From Crystallibacter degradans (GTDB lineage: Bacteria > Actinomycetota > Actinomycetes > Actinomycetales > Micrococcaceae), in the NCBI RefSeq assembly GCF_012952295.1, contig NZ_JABBCH010000002.1:1-64000 (forward strand): a DNA stretch of 64,000 nucleotides, read 5' to 3'. The stretch's first letter is position 1. The number at the start of each line of letters is the position of its first letter. The notes beneath the pieces are model-generated. The model saw nothing but the letters and a program-made list of their open reading frames with translations, ran no database searches and was not told where the DNA came from. This document shows positions 39,142 through 47,508 of the stretch, piece by piece. The position numbers and the translations under genes are program-made.

Positions 39142-40014
39142 ATGTCCTACGGGATGCCAGCGGAACAGCCGCAATCCGAAGTTCCTGTCTGTCCACGCCA
39201 TCCGGACCGCATTTCCTACGTCCGGTGCCAGCGCTGCGGGCGACCGACTTGCCCCGAGTGCCAGCGGACGGCCGCCGTCGGTATCCAATGTGTGGACTGC
39301 GTCAAGGAACAGGCGCGCAATCTTCCGACCCATCGCACGGTCTACGGAGGAGCGGTCACCACCGGCAGGCCGGTGGTGACGCTCACCATCATCGCGCTTT
39401 GCGTTGCGATCTATATTCTGCAGTGGGTGTTGCCCGGCGTTATTCAGGCGAACCTTGTCTATGCTCCTCTTTACACTGCGCAGGTCCCGGGACTGCCCTT
39501 CGAACCGTGGCGGATGATCACTGCAGGCTTCCTGCATTCAACGGGTCTTCTCCTGCACATCGCGTTTAACATGTATGCGCTCTGGATCTTCGGGCAACAC
39601 CTTGAACCGTTGCTGGGGCGTCTGAAATTCGTGGCGCTCTACCTCCTATCGATCTGGGGCGGGTCCGTTGCTGTGCTCCTGCTGGGCGAAATAAACCAAG
39701 GTGTCGTGGGCGCCTCCGGCGGCGTCTTCGGGCTTTTCACAACCCTGTTGATCGTCCAGTTGCAGCGGAAACAGGACGTCCGCGGCATCCTGGTGCTGAT
39801 CGGCATCAATGTTGTCATCAGTTTCTTCCCCGGCATCTCGTGGCAGGCGCACATTGGTGGCATGGTCACCGGTGCGTTGGCTGCTGCCGCCATTGCTTTC
39901 GTTCCCCGTGGCGAGAACCAGCAGCGGTTGCAATGGGCAGGCCTGGCGGGCATTGCGGTGTTGCTGGTCGTACTGACCTGGATCGGGTCATCAATGGTCA
40001 CGCTGCCCCAATAG
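39142..40014 (+). CDS. Rhomboid family intramembrane serine protease
   Basis: 290 residues from ATG 39142 with CAGGAG upstream. The frame extends back over ppiA, but that is a shadow. A cysteine/histidine-rich N-terminus (C17, H20, C29, C32, C37, C40, C52, C55) resembles a B-box-type zinc finger. Six or seven helices follow, with the catalytic serine in GASGG and the histidine in WQAHIGG, plus the HxxxN-type HIAFNMY. It cleaves membrane substrates within the bilayer; targets are unknown. Confidence 0.92.
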   Translation: MSYGMPAEQPQSEVPVCPRHPDRISYVRCQRCGRPTCPECQRTAAVGIQCVDCVKEQARNLPTHRTVYGGAVTTGRPVVTLTIIALCVAIYILQWVLPGVIQANLVYAPLYTAQVPGLPFEPWRMITAGFLHSTGLLLHIAFNMYALWIFGQHLEPLLGRLKFVALYLLSIWGGSVAVLLLGEINQGVVGASGGVFGLFTTLLIVQLQRKQDVRGILVLIGINVVISFFPGISWQAHIGGMVTGALAAAAIAFVPRGENQQRLQWAGLAGIAVLLVVLTWIGSSMVTLPQ

Positions 40015-40884
40015 CTCCAAGGGTCAGACGGTCGGTACTGCTGCAGCCGCGGCGGTGCCGGCCGTTCCCGTTTAAGCTCATTCTTAGCCTCCGAAGCTCA
40101 GGGAGCACCTGTGGAAACATCCAGCCGGGCGGCTCGGCGGAAGGCGGTAGATCTCTCCTGAGGACCGCACGTAAGTTGTTCACAGTTGTGCACAGAGTTT
40201 TCCACAGGGGTGCATAACTCTTTGTCCCGGCCCAGCTTAAATTCTGTGATCACTGTCAGCGCAGTATCCACAGCTGTGGAATTACATGTGTGTAACTTAT
40301 CCCCGTTGTGCATAACCTCTGTGGATAAGTTGAGGGGACCGCGAAATAAACAGTAGAACATATAATCGAAGGCGTATCCCCACGAAAAGCCAGGGCTGTG
40401 GATAACTATCAATGGGAGCCCGCCTTCTGCGGGCCCTCCACGCCGAGGCGCCCCTAGGAGTCCTGCCAGTGGGCTTGAACCGCGTAGCTACGAGGTGCCC
40501 CGGCGGGAACGTGGTATTTCCGCCGCTGCGAACCCGCTGATTCTGGTCTCAAGGTTTAGACCGCTCCGCTAGCCACGGGCTCCGCCAAAAGTGGGGGCAC
40601 AACGGGAAGGCGAAGAAGTTGGTCGCCAGAGAAGGACATTCATCGACTCGCACGCCCGGCGCCATCCCTGTTTTCACATCTTTCCGGCGGTTATCCACAA
40701 GAGTTATCAACAGCGTGGATAACTTACACACCTGTGATTAACACAAATGTCTAGCTCCGGAGCGGCTCAACTGCGGCAACAATCCAAGGCCAAGGCAAAG
40801 TTTCCCCAAAGTTATACACGCCTGTGGATAACTCCGTGCACAACTTGTGCAAACTACATATTTTGGTAATTTTCGACCGATCTA
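40015..40884. other. Second DnaA-box cluster (origin-like or DnaA-titrating)
   Basis: 870 bases with no gene. TTATNCACA boxes: perfect at 40307-40315, 40320-40328, 40397-40405, 40691-40699 and 40823-40831. Near-matches occur at 40176-40184, 40186-40194, 40198-40206, 40264-40272, 40704-40712, 40714-40722 and 40812-40820. Inverted pairs lie at 40294/40323 (AACTTATCC) and 40690/40715 (GTTATCCAC). A/T-rich sequence sits at about 40850-40887. The 40410-40680 middle is GC-rich with a hairpin (GGCGGGAA/TTTCCGCC) but no boxes. The density equals or exceeds that of oriC itself. Confidence 0.8.
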
Positions 40885-41673
40885 AAACGAGCGCGCGGTC
40901 CGGTACAGCTCTACGTTGCCGGCAAGCCCGACGCGCCGCCGATATTGCTGCTGCATGGCGCGATGCTGGCCAGTGCCGAGTTGTCCTGTCAGCTTGTCGC
41001 GCCGGAGCTGGCTGCCCATGGCAGCAGCCGATCACGCAGGAGTTGTGTGAACAAGTTATTTTCGAATTGCTCAGCTATCTGGGCCTGCGACGGATCGCCA
41101 TAGTGGGGACTTCCAGGGGAGCGGGGCTCGCGATCGGCTACGCCCTGAATAATCCAGGCACTGTAACCCGCTTGGTTCTGGCAGTTCCAGACGGCATCGG
41201 GGCCAGACGGCGCGCCCAATTTGCGACGTGGCTGATCATTCATCTGCCCTTCGTGCTGACAACAGCATTCAGATACTTCGCTCGTTCACCTGCGGCCGTT
41301 CGAAGGTCGCTTGCTGCTTACCTCACGGCAAGGGCACACACCCATGGATTTGGGCTTCATCCTCCGTCTGGCGAGCTCGAAAGCTATCGCTAGGTGCAGC
41401 CACAAGGAGAAGATCCTCGACGAGTGGCAGATCAGCGCCTACGGGCCATTCAGGATGCGCCTCGATTTTCTGCCCCGCCCGGGACAGCTGGACCTTCCCA
41501 CCCTGTGGATTCACGGCCAGGACGACGATTTGGTGGGACGTAAAGAAATGCAGGCTGCCGCCGCAGCAACCGGAGGGAGACTGGAAACCATTCCGGATGC
41601 GGGGCACCTGGCCACCCTGGACCAACCGGAATACTTTGCCGACTTGGCTGCCGAATTCCTCGGTCAGCAGTGA
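40885..41673 (+). pseudogene. Broken alpha/beta-hydrolase gene
   Basis: Three pieces of one hydrolase lie in two frames. About 40900-41020 encodes the first strand and oxyanion region (ILLLHGAMLAS). About 41022-41337, in another frame, encodes the nucleophile elbow (IAIVGTSRGAGLAIGY). About 41311-41673, back in the first frame, encodes the acid and histidine end (LWIHGQDDDLV, then DAGHLATLDQPEYF). No start codon precedes the first piece, which fades into the DnaA-box cluster. At least two frameshifts and a 5' truncation make it a pseudogene. Confidence 0.78.
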
Positions 41674-42038
41674 GCGCGTGGATGCGCAGAAGTGGAAGTC
41701 GCCCCTAGCCCGGCCACTAGACGAGGTGTCGCGTCACGTTAGCTGGCTTGCCGCAAATTGCGAAATATAGGGAAATTTTTGGGAAACATCCCCGCAGTCG
41801 TGGTGCGCTGTCCGGTAACGTATTGAATCGAGTGTCGGCTCGACCAGCCGAAACCGAGACGGTCGCCGACAGGCCAGGCGACGTTGAGCAAGATTTGCCG
41901 TGTAATACCGCCATCGGCGTCGCCGCGCACAGCCCGACGGCCCGCCGGTAGAGGATCCGCCTCCTGTATGCATGTGCTGTGATGCCCGACCACCATGCGT
42001 TCTTCCGGATCGCCGGATGCTCAGAAAAGGACATACAA
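41674..42038. other. Spacer before malic enzyme, no gene seen
   Basis: 365 bases. A short A/T-rich stretch (about 41757-41785) stands out, but I cannot place a promoter. Frames on both strands give nothing recognisable. Confidence 0.5.
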
Positions 42039-43220
42039 GTGACTGCTGAAACCGTGAACTCGACGCCGATCGAGCTGACAACCGAAGAGATTTTCGCTGC
42101 CCATGAGGGTGGCAAGCTCACGGTCGGACTGACCGCGCCGCTCAATGACAAGCGCGATCTCTCCATCGCCTACACTCCGGGTGTGGCACAGGTCAGCCGT
42201 GCCATCCATGCCGAGCCGGAACTGGCCCAAAAGTACACCTGGGCTTCCCGTCTCGTCGCGGTGGTCAGCGACGGTACGGCCGTCCTGGGACTCGGCAACA
42301 TCGGTGCCAGCGCGTCCCTGCCGGTGATGGAAGGAAAGGCTGCACTTTTCCAGAAATTCGCCGGCCTGGATTCCATTCCGCTGGTCATTGAGTCCACCGA
42401 TGTTGACGAGATCGTTGAAACCGTTGTGCGGCTGCGTTCGAGTTTCGGAGCCGTCAACCTCGAGGACATTTCCGCGCCCCGGTGCTTCGAGATCGAAGAG
42501 CGCCTCATCGAAGCCCTGGACATGCCGGTGATGCACGATGACCAGCACGGCACCGCCGTCGTTGTTCTGGCCGCCCTCACCAACGCCGCCAAGTTCGTCC
42601 AGCGCGAGCTCTCGTCCCTGAAGGTTGTCGTTTCAGGAGCCGGCGCGGCAGGCATCGCCGTGGCCGAGATCCTCATGACCGCCGGTATCTCCGACGTGAC
42701 GATCCTGGATTCCAAGGGCATCATCCATTCGGGCCGCCAGGACCTGTCCGGGATCAAGGCCACGTACGCCGAGCGCACCAATCCGCGCGGAACCACCGGC
42801 GGCAGCGCCGAAGCGCTCGAAGGCGCGGATGTGTTCGTGGGGGTTTCGGCCGGTACGATTCCGGAAGAGCAACTCGCAGCGATGTCCGACGACGCCATTG
42901 TCTTCGCATTGTCGAACCCGGATCCGGAGGTTCATCCCGAGATCGCCCGCCGGTACGCCAAGGTAGTGGCCACCGGGCGCAGTGATTTCCCGAACCAGAT
43001 CAATAACGTTCTGGCCTTCCCCGGTATCTTCCGCGGGGCTCTGGATTCCGGTGCGAAGAAGATCACCTCGGAGATGAAGGTAGCCGCCGCCCAGGCCATC
43101 GCCGACATTGCTGCCAGCGATCTCAGCGCCGACTACATCGTCCCCAGCCCGCTGGATCCGCGGGTAGCACCCGCCGTCACGGCTGCGGTGAGCGCCGTCG
43201 CCGAGGCGAGCAAGGCGTAA
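42039..43220 (+). CDS. NAD(P)-dependent malic enzyme
   Basis: 393 residues from GTG 42039, preceded by AAAGGA; the frame is open from 41979 without a better start. It oxidatively decarboxylates malate to pyruvate. The malic N-domain has SIAYTPGVAQVSRAI and the catalytic-lysine region PVMEGKAALFQKFAGLDSIP. The metal-binding ISAPRCFEIEE and DDQHGTA motifs follow, then the NAD-binding VVSGAGAAGIAVAE. It is the short (about 390-residue) bacterial type. A strong terminator follows. Confidence 0.95.
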   Translation: MTAETVNSTPIELTTEEIFAAHEGGKLTVGLTAPLNDKRDLSIAYTPGVAQVSRAIHAEPELAQKYTWASRLVAVVSDGTAVLGLGNIGASASLPVMEGKAALFQKFAGLDSIPLVIESTDVDEIVETVVRLRSSFGAVNLEDISAPRCFEIEERLIEALDMPVMHDDQHGTAVVVLAALTNAAKFVQRELSSLKVVVSGAGAAGIAVAEILMTAGISDVTILDSKGIIHSGRQDLSGIKATYAERTNPRGTTGGSAEALEGADVFVGVSAGTIPEEQLAAMSDDAIVFALSNPDPEVHPEIARRYAKVVATGRSDFPNQINNVLAFPGIFRGALDSGAKKITSEMKVAAAQAIADIAASDLSADYIVPSPLDPRVAPAVTAAVSAVAEASKA

Positions 43221-43231
43221 CAAAAAATAAA

Positions 43232-43274
43232 AAAGCAGCGGCCGCCGGAGATAGTTTCCGGCGGCCGCTGCTTT
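43232..43274. terminator. Bidirectional terminator between malic enzyme and crgA
   Basis: An 18-base stem (AAAGCAGCGGCCGCCGGA and complement) with A-rich and T-rich flanks serves both convergent genes. Confidence 0.92.
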
Positions 43275-43295
43275 ATCCCGCGGTCTGGAAAGCTT

Positions 43296-43547
43296 CTATG
43301 AACGCCACTTGGTGGTCATCAGGAAGCCCGCGATCGCAATGCCGAATCCGATCATGATGTTCCAGGAGCCGGCGGCGGCGATCGGCCACTGTGCCTCGGT
43401 GATGTAGAAAACGATGATCCACAGCAGGCCGATGATCATCAAACCGAACATCACCGGCTTGAACCACACCGGGTTCGGCTTGTACTCCGGCGCCGCCGTC
43501 GTCTGCGGCCTGCGTTCGCTTCTTTTGCGGGGCTTAGACTCTGGCAT
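43296..43547 (-). CDS. crgA: Cell division protein CrgA
   Basis: 83 residues from ATG 43547, with AGGAGGA upstream; the frame opens at 43610 but the length and ribosome-binding site favour this start. A basic N-terminus (PESKPRKRSERRP) precedes the conserved NPVWFKPVMFGLMIIGLLWI helix, then the second helix (MIGFGIAIAGFLMT). CrgA is an actinobacterial divisome coordinator. It is divergent from the sortase gene, with the wall cluster beyond it. Confidence 0.95.
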   Translation of the reverse strand: MPESKPRKRSERRPQTTAAPEYKPNPVWFKPVMFGLMIIGLLWIIVFYITEAQWPIAAAGSWNIMIGFGIAIAGFLMTTKWRS

Positions 43548-43754
43548 GGGTCCTCCTTCACCGGCCTGAAGCATCAGCGAAAACCGGCGGTTGTCATCAG
43601 TAGCGGACATTCTCTGCCGACTATAGAAGGTATTCTGCTTGAGAGACCTTTAATCAGCATGTTCTAGCTGTTTAGTCTACTAATACTGTTCTGCGGTTGT
43701 GACCACTCCGCTCCTCCCGGAAGTGCGCGGTCACAACACCAACCTGGAGGTGCC

Positions 43755-44579
43755 GTGGCGGACGCTGTGGATCCTGCTGTCCCGGGCCGCCGGCGACGGC
43801 GAAAGGCCAGCGGGCGCAGGTCCCCCGTGCAGGTTGTCGTTCAAGTGATCGGCGAGCTGCTGATCACCTTGGGCCTGGTGGCGCTGCTGTTTGTGGGCTG
43901 GGAATTGTGGTGGACCAACATCGAGTCCAACCAGAAGCAGGAAGAGGCCCTCACCTCGCTCTTCGAGGAATTCGAGCTGCCCGCTGCTGCACCGTCCGCC
44001 AGCCCGGAAGCGAACAGCGGGGAAAAAAATAACGACGACGCCGAGCCGCCGGTTCTGGACAAGCCCGAATACGGCGAGACGTTCGCCGTCGTCTATGTGC
44101 CGCGCTTCGGGGAGGACCACGCCCGGCCGGTAACCAGCGGTGTCGGGGTTGATGTGCTGGACTCGCTGGGCCTTGGCCATTACCCGGGAACCCAGATGCC
44201 GGGCGAGGTAGGAAACTTCGCGGTTGCCGGACACCGGCAGACCCACGGGCAGGTACTGGACCTGATCCACACCCTGGTCCCCGGCGACAAGATCTATGTG
44301 CAGACCAAGGACGGCTACTACACGTACACCTTCCGCAACAACCAGATTGTGATGCCGGACCGCGTGGATGTCATTGCTCCGGTGCCCACCAAGCCCGAGG
44401 CCGAACCGACGGAACGGTATCTGACCATGACCGCGTGCAACCCACGGTACGGTGCCACGGAACGCATCATTGCCTACGCCGTGATGGAGAGCTGGCAGCC
44501 CATGTCCGAGGGGCCGCCGGCCGAGATTGCCGAGCGCGTGGCCGAGTATGCCGCCGCTCCGGCAGGAAGCGGGAGCTGA
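43755..44579 (+). CDS. Class E sortase
   Basis: 274 residues from GTG 43755 with GGAGGT upstream. A basic N-terminus and one membrane helix (about 26-50) precede an extracellular sortase fold. The catalytic histidine is in VAGHRQTHG, the cysteine in LTMTACNP, and the arginine in ATERIIAYA. It attaches LPxTG/LAxTG-type proteins to the wall. Location upstream of trpG-pknB is usual for actinobacterial srtE-like genes. A 54-residue membrane ORF follows 2 bases later. Confidence 0.92.
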   Translation: MADAVDPAVPGRRRRRKASGRRSPVQVVVQVIGELLITLGLVALLFVGWELWWTNIESNQKQEEALTSLFEEFELPAAAPSASPEANSGEKNNDDAEPPVLDKPEYGETFAVVYVPRFGEDHARPVTSGVGVDVLDSLGLGHYPGTQMPGEVGNFAVAGHRQTHGQVLDLIHTLVPGDKIYVQTKDGYYTYTFRNNQIVMPDRVDVIAPVPTKPEAEPTERYLTMTACNPRYGATERIIAYAVMESWQPMSEGPPAEIAERVAEYAAAPAGSGS

Positions 44580-44581
44580 TT

Positions 44582-44746
44582 ATGTACGGTTGGATTTTCC
44601 GCCATTTGCCCGGGCCGCTCTGGGTGCGGATCATTGTATCCATCCTGTTGATTGCCGGGGCAGTCCTGCTGCTTTTGCAGTTTGTCTTCCCCTGGCTTTC
44701 GCAATTCAACCCGCTCACCGATTCCACGATTGGCACGATCGAATAA
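44582..44746 (+). CDS. Small membrane protein, 54 aa
   Basis: ATG at 44582, two bases after the sortase stop. The start MYGWIFRHLPGPLWVRII is followed by a long hydrophobic helix (about residues 17-42), and it ends TDSTIGTIE. trpG begins two bases after its stop, so it is an operon member. I recognise the type from actinobacterial sortase-trpG loci but know no function. Confidence 0.7.
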   Translation: MYGWIFRHLPGPLWVRIIVSILLIAGAVLLLLQFVFPWLSQFNPLTDSTIGTIE

Positions 44747-44748
44747 TC

Positions 44749-45393
44749 ATGACCACCACTCCCCGCATCCTGGTTGTCGATAACTACGACAGCTTTGTCT
44801 ACACCCTCGTGGGCTACCTGCAGCAGCTTGGAGCCGAGACGACCGTTGTCAGGAACGACGACGTGACACTTGCCGAAGCAATCGAGCTGGCCGGAGCGCG
44901 GGACGGCGTGCTGGTCTCCCCCGGGCCCGGAAACCCCGCCGAGGCGGGTGTGTGCGTGGATCTGATCCGCTGGTGCGGCGAGAACAGCAAGCCGATGCTC
45001 GGCGTCTGCTTGGGCCATCAGGCGCTGGCCGAGGCCTATGGCGGCGTAGTGACCCATGCAGCGGAGCTGATGCACGGCAAGACGTCCCAGGTGCTGCACC
45101 GCGGCCAGAATGTCTTTGCGGGCGTCCCCAGCCCCTTCACCGCCACGCGCTACCACTCCCTGGCGGCAGTCCGGGAAACCATTCCCGCGCAGCTGGAGAT
45201 CACCGCCGAAACCGATGGCGGGGTCATCATGGGCCTGGCGCACCGCGAAGCCCCGCTGTGGGGCGTGCAGTTCCACCCCGAGTCCGTGCTGACCGAAGGC
45301 GGCTACCTCATGCTGGGCAACTGGCTGGAATCGCTGGGCATGGAAGGCGCAGCGGAGCGCGCGGCGACCCTGAGCCCGCTGATCACCAAGTAG
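44749..45393 (+). CDS. trpG: Glutamine amidotransferase, anthranilate / aminodeoxychorismate synthase component II
   Basis: 214 residues from ATG 44749. It is a class I glutamine amidotransferase starting ILVVDNYDSFVYTLVGYL. The nucleophile cysteine is in GVCLGHQALAEAYGG, and the HPES motif carries the catalytic histidine and glutamate. It supplies ammonia for anthranilate or p-aminobenzoate synthesis. The large subunit is not nearby, as is usual for this pknB-linked copy, so TrpG versus PabA cannot be decided. It is convergent with pknB. Confidence 0.9.
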   Translation: MTTTPRILVVDNYDSFVYTLVGYLQQLGAETTVVRNDDVTLAEAIELAGARDGVLVSPGPGNPAEAGVCVDLIRWCGENSKPMLGVCLGHQALAEAYGGVVTHAAELMHGKTSQVLHRGQNVFAGVPSPFTATRYHSLAAVRETIPAQLEITAETDGGVIMGLAHREAPLWGVQFHPESVLTEGGYLMLGNWLESLGMEGAAERAATLSPLITK

Positions 45394-45408
45394 CCGCAGC
45401 CCGGATAG

Positions 45409-45439
45409 CCTCTAGACCTACGTAGCTTCGGCCTAGAGG
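45409..45439. terminator. Hairpin between convergent trpG and pknB
   Basis: CCTCTAGACC pairs with GGCCTAGAGG (one mismatch). The pknB stop lies within it. The T-run is poor. Confidence 0.35.
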
Positions 45440-47481
45440 AACGGGATGTCTGAGTCGTCGTAGGCGCGGCTGTTACTGTCGTCGCGACCGTCGTTGCCGC
45501 TGTCGTCCCGGCCGCCGTCGTTATTTCCCCGGCCGCGGTCATCGCCGTTATTGTTCCCGTTATTCTCATCCGAATCCGTCGGCGGATCCGTGGGCTCCGG
45601 TTCCGTCGGTTCCGGGGACGGCTCCGGCGGCGCGACGGCAACAGTAATGACGATTTCCGTGCCCTGCGCAACATTGCTGCCGGCATTGTGGCTCTGCGCG
45701 GTCACCGTGCCGGGCTCGACAACCTCGTTTTCCACCTGCTCAACCCGGTAAGGCAATGCGACGGCGGGGTCGTCCTGGAGCAGGCTGATGGCCTCCTCCT
45801 CCGTCTTGCCGAGGAGCGCCGGGACGGTTACCAGGCCATTTGAAATGACCAGGTCGACGGTGGAGTCAGTGCGGACCTTCTCACCGGCCTTGGGGTCCGT
45901 AGCGATGACATTCCCGCTCGGAACTACGGCGCTGTTGGCCGAGACGTTCTCCCCCGGGACCAGACCGAGCTGGCGAAGCTTGTCCCGGACTTCGCCCTCT
46001 GTGCGGCCGCTGAAGTCCTCCGGAATTGTGACGAACTCCTTGCCCTCCGACACGTAGATGATGACTTCGCTGTCAGGCAGGGCTGCTGTGCCGCCCTCGG
46101 GGTCGGTGCTGATGACTTCGCCTTCGGCTACTTCATCGCTGAACCTGGACTCGATCTGCGGCACCAGGCCATGGTTGAAAATGGTGTTGGAGGCCTCCGT
46201 CTGTTCCATACCGGCCACCTGAGGTACGGCGACCATGTCGGGTTGGGCGTTGCGCAGGTAGTTGAAGAGGTAAAAACCACCGCCGACCAGCAGGAGTATC
46301 AGCGCGATCACCAGCACCGTGGTCCACGCGCGTCGTCGGGTACGGCGGCGTGTATCGACTTCTTCGGATTCGTTGCCGACCTGCAGTGCCATCGGGATGG
46401 CGGCCGTGTGGGGCGATGCGTTGATGGCGCCGGTCTGGTCCAGTCCATCGGTGTCGTACTGCTCGTCGGGAGATTCCCCGGCTTCGGGCGTGCTGGGGCC
46501 GTTACTGCCCGGTGTTCCTACCGGAACGGGGAACGGAGCCGCTGTGAAGGCAGCAGTCGGAGCGTTCTGTGCGGGCATCGCTTCGGTCCGGGCCTCGTCG
46601 GCACCGACCACGATGCCTTCTTGGGCGCCTTGAAGGGCCGCACTGAAGGAGGCTGCGTCCTGGAAACGGTCTGTTTTGTCTTTCTGCAGTGCGCGCGCCA
46701 ACACGGAATCCAAGGCGGGCGTGACGTTCCGGTTGAAGCTGCTGGGCGGTTCCGGCAGTTCTCTGACATGTTGGTAGGCCACGGAAACCGGGCTGTCGCC
46801 GATGAACGGAGGGCGGCTGGCCAGCATTTCATACAACAGGCAGGCCGCAGAGTACAGGTCGCTCCGTGCGTCCACCGTTTCACCGCGTGCCTGCTCCGGA
46901 GAAAGGTACTGCGCGGTACCGAGGACGGCCTGGGTCTGGGTCATCGTCGCGGCGGAATCCGCCAGGGCGCGCGCGATGCCGAAGTCCATGACCTTCACCT
47001 GGTCGTCCGGGGTCACCATGACGTTGGCGGGTTTGATATCCCGGTGCACTATGCCGGAGCGGTGGCTGTACTGCAGAGCTGCCAGCACGCCCAGGGCGTA
47101 CTCGACCGACTTTTCGATGGTCAGTTCGCCCGACCGGATCAGGTCGCGAAGGGTGCGGCCGCGCACGTACTCCATGACAATAAAGGGTGCTTTGACATCA
47201 TGGGCGGCTGAACCGGGGAGCTCCTGCTCGCCCGTGTCGTACACCGCGACGATGGCCGGGTGGTTCAGCCCGGCGACAGTCTGCGCTTCCCGGCGGAAAC
47301 GGGACTGGAAGGAGGGGTCACGGGCCAGGTCGGCACGCAACTGCTTGATCGCCACGGTGCGTCCCAGACGGACGTCACGACCGAGGTGGACATCGGCCAT
47401 GCCTCCACGGCCAATGAGTTCACCTACCTCGTAACGTCCGTTCAGGACCTGGGGCGCTTCCACTGAGTACTTACCTTCCAT
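45433..47481 (-). CDS. pknB: PASTA-domain Ser/Thr protein kinase PknB
   Basis: 682 residues. The kinase domain (about 17-275) has GRGGMADVHLG, VAIKQL, HRDIKPANVMV and DFGIARA, all catalytic residues intact. A Pro/Ala juxtamembrane region precedes one helix (about 395-415). Three extracellular PASTA repeats follow, then a low-complexity Pro/Glu and Asn/Asp/Gly/Arg-rich tail. It senses wall precursors and phosphorylates wall-growth regulators. It lies 27 bases downstream of pknA and is the last gene of the fhaA-to-pknB series. Confidence 0.96.
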   Translation of the reverse strand: MEGKYSVEAPQVLNGRYEVGELIGRGGMADVHLGRDVRLGRTVAIKQLRADLARDPSFQSRFRREAQTVAGLNHPAIVAVYDTGEQELPGSAAHDVKAPFIVMEYVRGRTLRDLIRSGELTIEKSVEYALGVLAALQYSHRSGIVHRDIKPANVMVTPDDQVKVMDFGIARALADSAATMTQTQAVLGTAQYLSPEQARGETVDARSDLYSAACLLYEMLASRPPFIGDSPVSVAYQHVRELPEPPSSFNRNVTPALDSVLARALQKDKTDRFQDAASFSAALQGAQEGIVVGADEARTEAMPAQNAPTAAFTAAPFPVPVGTPGSNGPSTPEAGESPDEQYDTDGLDQTGAINASPHTAAIPMALQVGNESEEVDTRRRTRRRAWTTVLVIALILLLVGGGFYLFNYLRNAQPDMVAVPQVAGMEQTEASNTIFNHGLVPQIESRFSDEVAEGEVISTDPEGGTAALPDSEVIIYVSEGKEFVTIPEDFSGRTEGEVRDKLRQLGLVPGENVSANSAVVPSGNVIATDPKAGEKVRTDSTVDLVISNGLVTVPALLGKTEEEAISLLQDDPAVALPYRVEQVENEVVEPGTVTAQSHNAGSNVAQGTEIVITVAVAPPEPSPEPTEPEPTDPPTDSDENNGNNNGDDRGRGNNDGGRDDSGNDGRDDSNSRAYDDSDIPFL

Positions 47482-47508
47482 GTTCCAGTCCGCAACTGTT
47501 CACAACGC

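Noticed and set aside
40440-40600. tRNA-like sequence on the reverse strand (GAGCGGTCTAA, GGTTCGCAG)
   Set aside because: The T-loop lacks the conserved A, the acceptor and T stems do not pair, and no anticodon arm of normal geometry forms.
41717-42166. Reverse frame upstream of malic enzyme
   Set aside because: It overlaps the malic enzyme 5' end and gives an Arg/Ser-rich product typical of antisense frames.
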